A DNA stretch of 63,530 nt from Oceanispirochaeta sp. M1 (GCF_003346715.1 NZ_QQPQ01000032.1:1-63530); one strand, 5' to 3'. Counted from the first letter of the stretch, positions 8,928 through 18,476 are shown. The notes: a model not told the origin generated them from the letters alone. Numbers and translations: made by a program.

Positions 8928-10334
8928 TCAATCTTCAGCTGGCTCATCAAAAATGATCATAGTTCCTTCGCTGCGGATTACATCACCTGCTTCCAGTTCA
9001 CGGTTAATCACAGTCTTGTTATTAACCATTATTTCATGATCTGCCTTCAACTGATATTTCCCGTCGGAGTCCTTAATAATTGTTATACCAGTCTCATCAC
9101 TGTCCTTATTCTCAAATTCAGATTCGTCCATAATCTGTGTTTGATCCCGGCTTACGGCTATCATGGTTTTATCGTGACTGATCTGTATGACTGTTTTATC
9201 TGAGTCATCAGCTGCCAGCACTTCCAGGTGTGGAAAACTATAGATTTTTTCAAAGGGCGTTCTGTGAATGATAAAAACAAGAAGAACTGCAAGGGCTGAG
9301 AGTATACAGTAGACCCACCACGGCAGTGTCGGGGACAGTCCCCAGAATATCTCCCATAGGAAGGTGAATTCCGAACTGCTTTCCCGGTCTCCCAGTGAAA
9401 CTTTTATGCTGCGTTCTCTTGCAGCGCTTACACCGGGTTTGTAGCTCAACCTGAATTCGTTGTTTATCCGGCTGTGAATTTCCTTGTATGCTGTGAGGAG
9501 TTCATTTCTTGATGAGGCTGTATAAGATAGTCCTCCTGTTTTTCTGCTGAGGGCTGTAAGGTCACTGTCGCTGTCTCTTGCGTAATGGATTGTATAGAGA
9601 GTGATCCCTCTCTTCTGCATCTCTTTCTCAAGATCGCGGAGTTCCAGCAGCTCATTTCCAAACAAAGGATGAGGCTCCTTTCGATTTTCACTGTAAGTAT
9701 AGTTTTCTCCATCTGAGAGAAGAATCAGAACCTTACGGCCCTTTCGCATACTCAGTTGATCAGACGCTGTTTTCATGGCTCTGTAAAGTTCTGTGTATGA
9801 GTCTTCGGCTGTTGGACGGATTATTCCGTCAAGGGATGAAAGAAGCTTTGTACGGCTGTCGGTAAAAGATGTGAGGGTCTCAATATTCGTATTGAAACTG
9901 ACAATAGAGATATTGTCTTTATAGTCAGTTGTGGCTGAAAATAGATCCTGCAAAGCTTTCAAAACAAAATGGATTCTCTGCTCATCCTTTTTATCTGTGG
10001 GTTTTGCAGAGAGGGTATCGTACATGCTTCCTGAATTATCCAGCAGCAGAGTGAATGAAATCTGATCCTGATTGACCCCGTTGAACTGCAGATCAATGAG
10101 ATCTTCAGTTATCCAGTCTTCCGAGGATCTTTCTTTTTCAAAAAGTGAAAAATCATTCAATTCAGGCATTTCATTCACTTGAAGCTCAGAGCTATCCTCA
10201 AGAGACACATATATGTGGATATTCCCGTTTACAAGCATTTCACTGCTGTCCACACCTGTGACAGAGATATTCTGCTGGGAATAGAGGGGAATTAAAAATA
10301 AAACAAGACTGAGGAGTGTAATTATTTTTTTCAT
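8928..10334 (-). CDS. Exported VWA-domain protein with C-terminal FHA domain
   Basis: An N-terminal signal peptide (cleavage near residue 19, LYS-QQ) is followed by a von Willebrand factor A domain. Its metal-ion adhesion site DxSxS is intact (DNSGSM, 99-104). A transmembrane helix lies around 335-358. The cytoplasmic C-terminus (about 370-468) resembles a forkhead-associated domain, with VSRDQTQI and a final TMIIFDEP. FHA domains read phosphothreonine, so the protein could couple an external ligand or adhesion event to the kinase encoded two genes upstream. It is the last gene of the operon and overlaps the FHA membrane protein by 4 nt. Confidence 0.85.
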   Translation of the reverse strand: MKKIITLLSLVLFLIPLYSQQNISVTGVDSSEMLVNGNIHIYVSLEDSSELQVNEMPELNDFSLFEKERSSEDWITEDLIDLQFNGVNQDQISFTLLLDNSGSMYDTLSAKPTDKKDEQRIHFVLKALQDLFSATTDYKDNISIVSFNTNIETLTSFTDSRTKLLSSLDGIIRPTAEDSYTELYRAMKTASDQLSMRKGRKVLILLSDGENYTYSENRKEPHPLFGNELLELRDLEKEMQKRGITLYTIHYARDSDSDLTALSRKTGGLSYTASSRNELLTAYKEIHSRINNEFRLSYKPGVSAARERSIKVSLGDRESSSEFTFLWEIFWGLSPTLPWWVYCILSALAVLLVFIIHRTPFEKIYSFPHLEVLAADDSDKTVIQISHDKTMIAVSRDQTQIMDESEFENKDSDETGITIIKDSDGKYQLKADHEIMVNNKTVINRELEAGDVIRSEGTMIIFDEPAED

Positions 10335-11215
10335 TGTCTTACCTCATAGAGGAACTTACTGTTTCCGATTTTTATCACATCATCATATTTCAGACTGCAG
10401 TTCTCTACATAATCATCATTAACAAGAACTCTGAAATTATTCTCAGCCTGCAATATTATCTCCATACCTTTACGCTTCAGTGATACAGCAATACCGGGAA
10501 CTTTATCACTTCCGGAAATGCTTATGTCACAGCCTGGATGGCTCCCCATTCTTGTCCTTTTCTGATTGATCAGATATTTACGACCCTTGCTGGTTCCATT
10601 GAGTACCCGGAATACACCGGGTGATGTTTTAACTTCAATCAGGATTGTTAAAAGAGCTGTTCCCATTGTCATAATCATAAATCCGGGAAGTTTGAGCCAG
10701 CTGTCGGCAGGAAAAAAGAGCATGGCTCCCTCAACAATTGCACCACCGGCAATTCCGCCTGTAAGACCGGCAATAATTCCAGCCTGTATTTTCTGACTTG
10801 ACCGGGCTCTAAGCCCTTCTGCTGTACCTATAAACATTCCCATAATGGCCCAGCTGATAATACGGGCGGCAAAATATGAATTTCTATAGGATTCGGGCAG
10901 AACGGAGTCCGGCAGGATCAGATTAAAAAAGAACTGTCCGGCTATGGCTCCGATCATTCCTCCCGCGAAGCCCCAGACGAGACCCATAGTCCACTCTCTA
11001 TTTATCTTAGAGCTGTTCTTATGAAGTATTCCCTCAATAGATGCTATTACTGCAGTCATTGCTGCAGTACTGAGACCACCTGTGGCAAGAAGCAGTACCG
11101 TATAAGACGGGAAACTCTCCTGCAGGGACAGTATCAGTTCAAGAACAGACCAGCCGAGAATGGCCGCCGTCAGTCCCATGCATAGTGAAACAATATATCT
11201 TCCACTGGAATTCAT
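10331..11215 (-). CDS. Polytopic membrane protein with C-terminal FHA domain
   Basis: Residues 1-205 contain about six hydrophobic segments rich in Gly and Ala (for example MGLVWGFAGGMIGAIAGQFFF), consistent with an inner-membrane domain. Residues about 212-294 form a forkhead-associated-like domain, with TRMGSHPGCDISISG at the position of the FHA Arg-Ser core and a terminal DDVIKIGNSKFLYEV. The usual SRxH element is replaced, so phosphopeptide binding may be altered. It sits 3 bp behind the Ser/Thr kinase and overlaps the VWA gene by 4 nt. A target or adaptor of the kinase is the natural inference. Confidence 0.78.
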   Translation of the reverse strand: MNSSGRYIVSLCMGLTAAILGWSVLELILSLQESFPSYTVLLLATGGLSTAAMTAVIASIEGILHKNSSKINREWTMGLVWGFAGGMIGAIAGQFFFNLILPDSVLPESYRNSYFAARIISWAIMGMFIGTAEGLRARSSQKIQAGIIAGLTGGIAGGAIVEGAMLFFPADSWLKLPGFMIMTMGTALLTILIEVKTSPGVFRVLNGTSKGRKYLINQKRTRMGSHPGCDISISGSDKVPGIAVSLKRKGMEIILQAENNFRVLVNDDYVENCSLKYDDVIKIGNSKFLYEVRQ

Positions 11216-11218
11216 GAT

Positions 11219-13114
11219 TTACTCCTCAACCAGGATTTCCCTGGTTTTATCATTTTCAGTTTTTAATTCAATTATCAGTACTTTCTCTTCTCCTGATATG
11301 ATTGTCACTTCGGAGCTGCTCCTGATTTTTCCCTTAATAAACTCCAGCTCATATACTCCGGGTGTCAGGGGAAGAGATTTAAGATTTTTTAATAGAGAGG
11401 TATTCATCATCTGGGATACGATTCCTCCCGATGGGACTGTGCTCTGTCCGTTGATCAGTACTTTCAGTCCATCTTCCTTAAGAGAATCAGTACTTTTAAG
11501 TCTTAAAAAGCCCTCTAAAGGAATCAGTCTTGTTTCAAGATGTAGTTCATCCTGATGTTTTTTCAGTCCCAGGTCATAGGTCAGAGGATAATACCCTTCA
11601 GCACTTATTCTGAAGTTATAGGCTCTCCCCGTGATAAGGGGAGTTTCCAGTTCCTCTATTGGAATATAACTATTATTGATTTCAACTGATATCGCAGCTT
11701 TACTGTTAAGGTCCGCCCCGTCTGATCGGCTCCTGACATTCAGGCTGACTTTGAGCTCTTCAGGAGTTGATGAGGGAAGATCAAGCATCAGAATATCCAG
11801 GGCTCCCGGTTTTATCAGAAATCCCCGACTGTTGAAGGGCTTGATAAATATATTCTGCCAATAGACCCTGGATGCTGTTGTGGTCTTGATCCAGTAAGCA
11901 CCGGTAGGGAGAAAGGTCCTGGGAGATTCAATAATAATTGAACCGTCTTCCCGCTCTTTAGATGCCTTGTAGCGAAAGGTACTCAGTATACTGTCACCTA
12001 TTCTCCCTTCTTCATCGGGAAATACACTTGTTTCAAAATTGTATTCATCAGGATAATATTCCGGTGAATATATCTCCTGCTTCAGATAGAATCCACCATA
12101 GCTGTCTGCATATATTGTTCTGTAATGATATCCAAGGCTGTACAGTGTAAATCCTGCTATCCCGAGAATCGCAATGATCGACAGAGGGATCAGAATCCCC
12201 TTCTTTATAGATCGGTTTTTGCTGCTTCCAGCAGGACGTCTCTCTTTATCATTGACCAGTAATATCAGATCCTCTTTTATCCCTTCAATGTCGGAGTTCT
12301 TGTACCATTTTTCAAGCTTCTTCAGGATAAGGGCAACCGAATCTGCTCTCTTTTTTGGATTGGACTGAACTGATTTTCGAATAAACCAGTTGATGGATCT
12401 GGGAAGAGAGGGATTTGCTTTTCTGACAGCCGTATACTTACCTTTCTGGATTTTAAAGAGAGTCTCGGGTGTCATTTTTCCGGGATACGGTTTTTTACCG
12501 GTTACCATTTCATAGAGCATGATTCCCAGAGAATAGATATCAGCCTTGAATGTTACATTTCGTGAGTCATCATACTGCTCAGGAGCCATGTACGAGGGGG
12601 TCCCCAGGGCCATCCCCTCTTTTGTAAGAGAATCATCCTCTTCTTCAGACTGGGCGATACCGAAGTCCACAAGTTTGATCTCGCCGGTTTTTGACAGTAG
12701 AATATTCGCCGGTTTGATATCTCTGTGAACTACCTGATTTCTGTGTGCATAATCCAGGGCTTTGCAGGCATTATAGAAAATGTAGATTGCTTCATCATAA
12801 CGGAGATATCTCTCTTTTTTCAGAATCAGATCTACAGATTTTCCATCTACCAGTTCCTGAACGATATAATAGGCCGAGGCATTCTTGAAATGATCATAAA
12901 CTCTCACAATATTTTCATTGCTGAATTCCATCATTATTTTGGCTTCGCGCCTGAATCTTTCAATCAGGTGCTCATTGGAGCTGAACGTCAGTTTTTTCAG
13001 AACAACAGGTTTTTCCAATGTGGGATGGGTTCCCTTGAAAACAGCCCCCATTCCGCCTTCTGCAATTTTTTCCTGAATCTGATATTTCCCTATCTTTGTA
13101 GGTATACGGCTCAT
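11219..13114 (-). CDS. Transmembrane Ser/Thr protein kinase with PEGA-like extracytoplasmic region
   Basis: This is a PknB-type (Hanks) kinase. The glycine loop AEGGMGAVF (19-27), the lysine in VVLKK (39-40), HRDIKPAN (130-137), DFG (150-152) and APE (177-179) are all present, so catalysis is expected. The activation loop is acidic (SEEEDDS). A single transmembrane helix lies around 306-328. The outer part, residues 330-631, contains repeated sections such as YNFRISAEGYYPLTYDL that resemble PEGA beta-sandwich domains. The ATG overlaps the phosphatase stop by 4 nt. It should sense an envelope signal and phosphorylate the FHA proteins or other targets; the substrates are not shown by sequence. 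Confidence 0.93.
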   Translation of the reverse strand: MSRIPTKIGKYQIQEKIAEGGMGAVFKGTHPTLEKPVVLKKLTFSSNEHLIERFRREAKIMMEFSNENIVRVYDHFKNASAYYIVQELVDGKSVDLILKKERYLRYDEAIYIFYNACKALDYAHRNQVVHRDIKPANILLSKTGEIKLVDFGIAQSEEEDDSLTKEGMALGTPSYMAPEQYDDSRNVTFKADIYSLGIMLYEMVTGKKPYPGKMTPETLFKIQKGKYTAVRKANPSLPRSINWFIRKSVQSNPKKRADSVALILKKLEKWYKNSDIEGIKEDLILLVNDKERRPAGSSKNRSIKKGILIPLSIIAILGIAGFTLYSLGYHYRTIYADSYGGFYLKQEIYSPEYYPDEYNFETSVFPDEEGRIGDSILSTFRYKASKEREDGSIIIESPRTFLPTGAYWIKTTTASRVYWQNIFIKPFNSRGFLIKPGALDILMLDLPSSTPEELKVSLNVRSRSDGADLNSKAAISVEINNSYIPIEELETPLITGRAYNFRISAEGYYPLTYDLGLKKHQDELHLETRLIPLEGFLRLKSTDSLKEDGLKVLINGQSTVPSGGIVSQMMNTSLLKNLKSLPLTPGVYELEFIKGKIRSSSEVTIISGEEKVLIIELKTENDKTREILVEE

Positions 13115-14115
13115 AAAGGAAGCCTCCTAATCTGTTGCAGATCAACAATATTCAGTTCCGGATCGAAATCTGTAGATTGATCTGTATATAAAACGACATG
13201 TCTGTCGGGGTTATGTATCTGGATATATTTTCCTGAGGCTCTCAGTCTGTAAAGAGACTTAATCGTTCTGTGCCCGCCGACACAGTATGCAAAGTCACGG
13301 TTGAATCTGGTAGAGTAATCCTCAAGGATTTCTTCAACACTCCCCTCTTCAGCCTGATCATTGGCAGTCCAGGTCAGTCCCAGCTTAACACTGTTATTAT
13401 CATAAATATTAATTATTTCCTCAGGATGATAATAGCTTTCAGGTTCGGCATGAGAGATAATCAGTTCCTTGCCCAGGGCCATAAACGGAAGGGAATGTTC
13501 ATATTCTGCATAATCATACATGAAATCCGGACCCATAAACTTTTCTGTCCATGATCTGACCATTTCACCCTCATAAACAAATTTTCCGAATGGATGATTA
13601 CCCCGTCCCTCTTCATTAAGAATATTTTCATGATTTCCTTTAAGGAAAAAGAAATGATCGGGACAGTTTGTTTTCAGAAGCATTATCATCTGCATCAATC
13701 CCAGGCTTTCAGCCATTTCCTGATCCATGTTTTTATGCTTTCTGAAATTAGTTCTGTATTCACTCAGAGCCTTCTGCCATCTCTTATATGCACGTCTTTC
13801 GGCATGAAATCCGTCTCCCACACAAAGAATCTGCAAAGATCCTTCTTCCAGGCGTTCAAGTACTGTTCCATCATCTGTCTCTTTCATAAGCAGAGAATAG
13901 AGGAAGTCCTTTCTGGCATGCAGGTCGGGAAGAACTATGAGGGGTATTTCCTGATGTAGAAAGAGTAGACCTCCAGGTCTGTTTTCTATATCCCGCGGCC
14001 GGATAAAAGAATCCTGATTTTCAATACTTTCCTGAACGGCCTGCAGCTGTTCCATAATAAGCTGTACTGAGTCTGGTCCTTTTGCATTGGCTATTCTGAA
14101 TAATTCTTTTTTCAT
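13111..14115 (-). CDS. PPP-like metallophosphoesterase, probable protein phosphatase
   Basis: The 334-residue protein carries the calcineurin-type metal motifs in order: PDLHAR (63-68, normally GDxH), GDGFHAE (100-106, in place of GDxxDRG), GNHEN (160-164), SHAEPE (221-226) and GGHR (280-283). The first Gly of GDxH is replaced by Pro and the second block is degenerate, but the metal-binding Asp, Asn and His residues remain. Its 4-nt overlap with the Ser/Thr kinase suggests it reverses the kinase's phosphorylation. PP2C enzymes are the usual partners of such kinases, so a PPP-like one is unusual. It could instead act on a nucleotide substrate. Confidence 0.85.
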   Translation of the reverse strand: MKKELFRIANAKGPDSVQLIMEQLQAVQESIENQDSFIRPRDIENRPGGLLFLHQEIPLIVLPDLHARKDFLYSLLMKETDDGTVLERLEEGSLQILCVGDGFHAERRAYKRWQKALSEYRTNFRKHKNMDQEMAESLGLMQMIMLLKTNCPDHFFFLKGNHENILNEEGRGNHPFGKFVYEGEMVRSWTEKFMGPDFMYDYAEYEHSLPFMALGKELIISHAEPESYYHPEEIINIYDNNSVKLGLTWTANDQAEEGSVEEILEDYSTRFNRDFAYCVGGHRTIKSLYRLRASGKYIQIHNPDRHVVLYTDQSTDFDPELNIVDLQQIRRLPL

Positions 14116-14116
14116 T

Positions 14117-14641
14117 TCAGTCCGGTATGATTGTGTTGTTAATACTTACAAACTCTTTTGTCATGATCCTTGTAGCGTCTTCAAGCTGTTTAGTCTGACT
14201 GGCGGCGGGGCCGCTGTTCATAAGAGCGATCTTATATACGGGAGAACTTCTTTTAAAAGACCCGCCGGAAAAGGATGCTTCTTTATCAAGTTTGACAGCA
14301 CTTTTTAGTATCATGTTGTCTTCAAGAAGCTTTTCCGGTACATCTTTTCTCTCTCCTATACTGGCATAAATTATCTGTCTTGAACCATCCTCGGAAGCAG
14401 GACCGGCACCCAGAATAGATCCTGAAAATGTAAGGAGAATAAAGGCCCTTCTTTCATCTTTTCTGATCTCTGTTTCGATGGTCATATGGTAAGTTTTTAC
14501 CTGTTTCATAAAAATTTTCTCTTTTTTATGCCAGGCACGGCTGAGAGATTTTATATACTTGTCTCCCGGCTCTCCATATTTTTCCGCAAGCAGCTGCAGA
14601 TGTTCCAAAACATCCGGGTGTATGTCCTTTATGAGTGCCAT
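14117..14641 (-). CDS. Protein of unknown function heading the phospho-signalling operon
   Basis: The start at 14641 (MALIKDIHPD) is chosen because AAGGAG lies 9-11 nt upstream. A longer reading to 14716 has no such site. The 174-residue product is soluble, without signal peptide or membrane helix. The N-terminal ~60 residues are helical and basic, and the middle contains ERRAFILLTFSGSILGAG. I do not recognise the family. It is separated by one base from the phosphatase gene, so it belongs to the kinase operon and may be an accessory or substrate protein. A TATAAT-like -10 lies just upstream, but no convincing -35 is visible. Confidence 0.72.
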   Translation of the reverse strand: MALIKDIHPDVLEHLQLLAEKYGEPGDKYIKSLSRAWHKKEKIFMKQVKTYHMTIETEIRKDERRAFILLTFSGSILGAGPASEDGSRQIIYASIGERKDVPEKLLEDNMILKSAVKLDKEASFSGGSFKRSSPVYKIALMNSGPAASQTKQLEDATRIMTKEFVSINNTIIPD

Positions 14642-14796
14642 CAGGGTACTCTCCTTATGATCTATTATATCCTCTGAAATACTATTAACATCATGAATAC
14701 ATGAATTAATAAGCAAAATGCCGGGTTTATTATTGAATTATTAACTTTAAACTGATCTTTGATTGGATGTAATAGGCTGAAAGGTATAAAGGACGG

Positions 14797-16329
14797 TCAG
14801 GACTTCTCTTTCCAGGCGCTCACAGAGAACTCTTTATTTAAGATCTGATCTCTGTATTTTATAAACTCTGTATCCGAAAGAGCTTTTGAGAAATAGAATC
14901 CCTGGAATGTTCTACAGCCCAGTTCAACAAGAATCTTAAGCTGTTCAAGAGTTTCAACTCCTTCAACAATCAGATCCAGATTAAGTTCATTAATAAAGTA
15001 GAGGATTCCCTTAAGTATGGAGTGGTCCAGATTATTTTCAGTAATTTTGCTGACAAAGGATTTATCAATTTTAACTGTATCCACGGGAAGATCTTTCAGG
15101 TAGTTGAGAGAAGAGTAACCAGTTCCGAAATCATCGAGGGAAATATGAAAACCAGCCTCTCTAAGCTGATTCAATTTTTCAATTGCATTTATTGGATTGT
15201 CAATCAGACTGTTTTCTGTCAGCTCTATTTTCAGCTGGGAAGGATCAAGATCATAATTGTCTGTCATCCTCTCTATTGTTTCCACAAGCTCAGGATTATA
15301 AAACTGACGGGGAGAAACATTGACTGAAATCTGAACATCTTTAGCTTCTGATTCCTGCCATTTCTGTAGCTGTCTGGCAGCACTGAAAAGAACCCAGTTC
15401 CCCAATGGGATGATAAGCCCGGTCTCCTCTGCAAGGGGAATAAAATCATCAGGATTGATTCCCCCTTTTTCAGGATGATTCCAGCGGATCAGGGATTCAG
15501 CTTTGACATCAATAACCTTAAAGCTGTTTTCACTGACATCAATTGTAATAATCGGTTGAAAATTAAGATAGAACTGCTTATCAATTTCTTTAATAGCCTG
15601 TACTTCCAGGGCCTTGATGATGCTGTTCTGCAGTTCCATCTTCTGGATAACCAGATCGCTGATCTCTTCAGTATATATGGTGTAGCTGAGTTTCTGCTTG
15701 AAAGCATAGCTTAATGCAATATCGGAGTTATGAAGCAGAGTATTTCTATCAAGTCCATGCTTAGGATAGATGGAAACCCCGCAACTCGTATCTATGGTTA
15801 AGTTATATCCTGAAAAGATATGTGGTCGTTTGAGTTCCTCATTCAGAAGCTGAAGAAACATATGCAGACGGCTCTCATCACCAATATCCTGGTATATGAT
15901 AAGAAATTCATCTTCACGTGTATGATAAACAACATTTTCCATACCGCTGATTTCTATAAGCCGAACTCCTATCTGATATAGAACCCACTCACTGATGGAC
16001 GGCTTAAGGGCTTTGTTAATTGCTTCAAAACTTTCATTCAGTTTAAGAAGAATGAAAGCCATGGGATTCATATTATTTTCTTCCACTCTCTTATCAAGAA
16101 GCAGATTGATATCTTCATTGGCCTGAACATGATTTGGAAGACCGGTTTTATGATTCAAGACAACCCTTTTCTGGAGATCACTGTTTTCTTTTTTAAGATT
16201 TGTCAGCCCAGTCGCAAGGTCTCCCAGTTGGATGACCATTGTTTCCCGCTCTTCGTTTAGCGAAAGGACAAGAGAAATGAGTTCTTTGGAGCTTAGGGTC
16301 TCAAGTTTTTTTATATCGTCTTTATTCAT
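14797..16329 (-). CDS. Cyclic-di-GMP protein: degenerate GGDEF plus EAL domain
   Basis: A coiled-coil start (1-60) leads into a diguanylate-cyclase fold whose signature is REDEF (138-142) and not GGDEF, so cyclase activity is doubtful. The EAL domain (about 245-500) has ESLIRW in the EAL position, the loop motif DDFGTGYSS near 405, KIDKSF, and EGVET near 462. These are the residues expected for metal binding and phosphodiesterase activity. There is no membrane helix or sensor domain, so it should be cytosolic. It is transcribed alone, divergently from the cobalamin genes. Hydrolysis of cyclic-di-GMP, with the GGDEF-like part as a GTP or c-di-GMP sensor, is the likely role. Confidence 0.9.
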   Translation of the reverse strand: MNKDDIKKLETLSSKELISLVLSLNEERETMVIQLGDLATGLTNLKKENSDLQKRVVLNHKTGLPNHVQANEDINLLLDKRVEENNMNPMAFILLKLNESFEAINKALKPSISEWVLYQIGVRLIEISGMENVVYHTREDEFLIIYQDIGDESRLHMFLQLLNEELKRPHIFSGYNLTIDTSCGVSIYPKHGLDRNTLLHNSDIALSYAFKQKLSYTIYTEEISDLVIQKMELQNSIIKALEVQAIKEIDKQFYLNFQPIITIDVSENSFKVIDVKAESLIRWNHPEKGGINPDDFIPLAEETGLIIPLGNWVLFSAARQLQKWQESEAKDVQISVNVSPRQFYNPELVETIERMTDNYDLDPSQLKIELTENSLIDNPINAIEKLNQLREAGFHISLDDFGTGYSSLNYLKDLPVDTVKIDKSFVSKITENNLDHSILKGILYFINELNLDLIVEGVETLEQLKILVELGCRTFQGFYFSKALSDTEFIKYRDQILNKEFSVSAWKEKS

Positions 16330-16500
16330 ATTTTAGCATGTACTGTGAAATAGTAGATTTCTTACACAATTACATAGTACATGTATAGGAAAATATAATC
16401 AAACATAATAAATAAACTTAACCAGACTACATATACGATTTCTTCCAATTAATCATAAGAAAAAACAATGAACTTTTCATAATTAATGATATAAGAAATT

Positions 16501-17448
16501 ATGTCAGAATTGATTATTGCAGCAGCTATTTTATGGGATTTCCTTTTTTCGGAGCCCCCTTCCTTTATTCACCCAACGGTATGGATGGGAAAGTTTATTT
16601 CCGGAAGCTGGAAAATTAAACCTTTCACAGCAAAAACAGGTGAATTTCTCTGGGGTTTCCTGATTGTTATCAGCGGAATTTTCATTTTTGGAGGAGTCCC
16701 GTTCCTTTTGATCAGAATTCTCCCATCAGAGAATCATCTTATATTGTTCCTGATCAGCATCCCCCTCCTTAAGGTCTCTTTTTCACTAAAATATCTATTC
16801 AGAAGTGCCCGAGAAATACGGGATCAGCTTGTCGAGGGCAATCTTAACGAGGCCCGACGACTGACTTCATATCATCTGGTAAGCAGAAATACTGATAATT
16901 TAAGTCCTGAGGAGATAAGCTCCTGTGTTATTGAATCTGTTTCTGAAAACATAACTGACAGTTTTACTTCTCCCATCTTTTTCTTTTTGGCAGCCGGACT
17001 TCCCGGCTGCTGGGCCTATCGTTTTATCAACACTTCAGATGCCATGATAGCTTATAGAAATGAGGAATTTGAGTGGGGAGGAAAGTTTACAGCATGGTGT
17101 GACAGTCTGCTGAACTGGATTCCAGCCCGATTAACAGCTCTTATGATTGTAAGTGCATCTTTTTTATATCCAGGTGCGTCCGGAAGAAAAAGCTGGAAAT
17201 ATCTTGTAAGGGACAGGAATAACACAGCAAGTCCCAATGCTGGATGGACCATGTCTGCCATGTCGGGAGCCATTTCAGTAAGGCTTGAAAAAAAGAATGA
17301 ATATACACTGGGCGGCGATGAAGAGCTGCCCGGTCCGGGAAAGATAGATATATCTCTAGGGATTACATTATTATCCCTGTTACTGACACTTTTACTTCTA
17401 CTGGCAATATTTAAGGGGGGATTATGGCTTCTGAACATGGTGGTCTGA
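16501..17448 (+). CDS. cbiB: Adenosylcobinamide-phosphate synthase CbiB
   Basis: CbiB joins an aminopropanol side chain to adenosylcobyric acid at the membrane. The N-terminal pattern LWDFLFSEPPSFIHPTVWMG matches the conserved DP..HP..xG opening of the family. The interior has SPIFFFLAAGLPGCWAYRFINTSDAM and the C-terminus has RDRNNTASPNAGW. The length of 315 residues and several membrane helices fit. It heads a five-gene cobalamin operon with overlapping ends. There is no Shine-Dalgarno sequence upstream of the ATG; a TATAAG box ends only 5 nt before it. It is also called CobD in some naming schemes. Confidence 0.95.
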   Translation: MSELIIAAAILWDFLFSEPPSFIHPTVWMGKFISGSWKIKPFTAKTGEFLWGFLIVISGIFIFGGVPFLLIRILPSENHLILFLISIPLLKVSFSLKYLFRSAREIRDQLVEGNLNEARRLTSYHLVSRNTDNLSPEEISSCVIESVSENITDSFTSPIFFFLAAGLPGCWAYRFINTSDAMIAYRNEEFEWGGKFTAWCDSLLNWIPARLTALMIVSASFLYPGASGRKSWKYLVRDRNNTASPNAGWTMSAMSGAISVRLEKKNEYTLGGDEELPGPGKIDISLGITLLSLLLTLLLLLAIFKGGLWLLNMVV

Positions 17449-18476
17449 ACTATTATGAATTACGAGAAAACGGAATCAATCCAGATGATGTTATAGATTT
17501 CAGCGTAAGCATTAATCCTGAACCACTGCCTGAAACAGTTTTAAAAGCTATCAGGGAGTCTAGAATCACCAGATATCCTGATTCTGCCTGCAGCCTCCTG
17601 AGAGAAAAGATTGCCGAATTCAATGATGTTGATACTGATGAAATTCTAGTGGTCAACGGTACATCTCAGGGGATGTTTTTAATTGTCTCCTCACTTATGA
17701 AAGAAAACGAGGCGGTATGCATTGTACAGCCGACCTACAGTGAATATGAGGATGCCTGCAGGCTGAAAACATCCAATATTATTGAGATTTATATGGATGA
17801 TTCAGATGATTTTCTTATTGAGGCCGAAAAAATTATCTCTACATTGAAAAAAGAAAAACCCGCACTACTCTGGCTCTGCTCTCCTAATAATCCAACAGGC
17901 CGTTATATGGAAGAGGATAATTTTGAAAAAATCCGACAAGCCTGTATTAAAAGCGGAACAATTATGATTCTGGATGAAGCCTATGTCTGTTTCGTGCTTT
18001 CAGAAAAACGTTATAACCCTCTGAGAGACAATGTTATTGTGCTTCGTTCTATGACTAAGGATTTCAGTATTCCCGGTCTGAGGCTTGGTTATTTAATGGC
18101 CGAATCAAGGCTGATCAAAACAATAAAAAAATGGCAGCCTGAATGGAGTATCAGCGCCCCTGCACAGGATGCCGGAGTCGCCAGTTATGATGAAATTGCC
18201 TACTTCCAGGAAAGCTGGGGAAAAACAGCACAACGCAGGGAGCATATGAGGGATGAGCTTAAATCCATGGGACTCAAGGTTTATAACAGTTGTTCAAACT
18301 TTTTTTTGGTAGATGTAGATAACATGGAAACTTTAAAGGCACATTTATGGAAGGATCTGATTCTTGTAAGGGACTGTGCTTCATTTAAATTGAAAAATAC
18401 AATCAGAATAGGTGTAAGAACTGAAAAAGATAATAGGAAACTGCTCAGCAGTATCAGGGAGTATCTGAAAAAATGA
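17424..18476 (+). CDS. cobD: Threonine-phosphate decarboxylase-type PLP aminotransferase
   Basis: This is a fold type I PLP enzyme of the histidinol-phosphate aminotransferase family. The PLP lysine is K212 in RSMTKDFSIPGLRLGY, and NNPTGRY and DEAYVCF are present. The N-terminal block FSVSINPEPLP is typical of CobD/CobC, which decarboxylates threonine phosphate to make the (R)-1-amino-2-propanol phosphate used by CbiB. It overlaps cbiB by 25 nt and cobU by 4 nt. That context favours CobD over HisC; the sequence alone would not fully separate them. Confidence 0.9.
   Translation: MASEHGGLNYYELRENGINPDDVIDFSVSINPEPLPETVLKAIRESRITRYPDSACSLLREKIAEFNDVDTDEILVVNGTSQGMFLIVSSLMKENEAVCIVQPTYSEYEDACRLKTSNIIEIYMDDSDDFLIEAEKIISTLKKEKPALLWLCSPNNPTGRYMEEDNFEKIRQACIKSGTIMILDEAYVCFVLSEKRYNPLRDNVIVLRSMTKDFSIPGLRLGYLMAESRLIKTIKKWQPEWSISAPAQDAGVASYDEIAYFQESWGKTAQRREHMRDELKSMGLKVYNSCSNFFLVDVDNMETLKAHLWKDLILVRDCASFKLKNTIRIGVRTEKDNRKLLSSIREYLKK

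Noticed and set aside
16330-16500. Possible cobalamin riboswitch ahead of cbiB
   Set aside because: No B12-box-like sequence and no extended GC-rich structure is visible; the region is very AT-rich and only 171 bp long between divergent genes.
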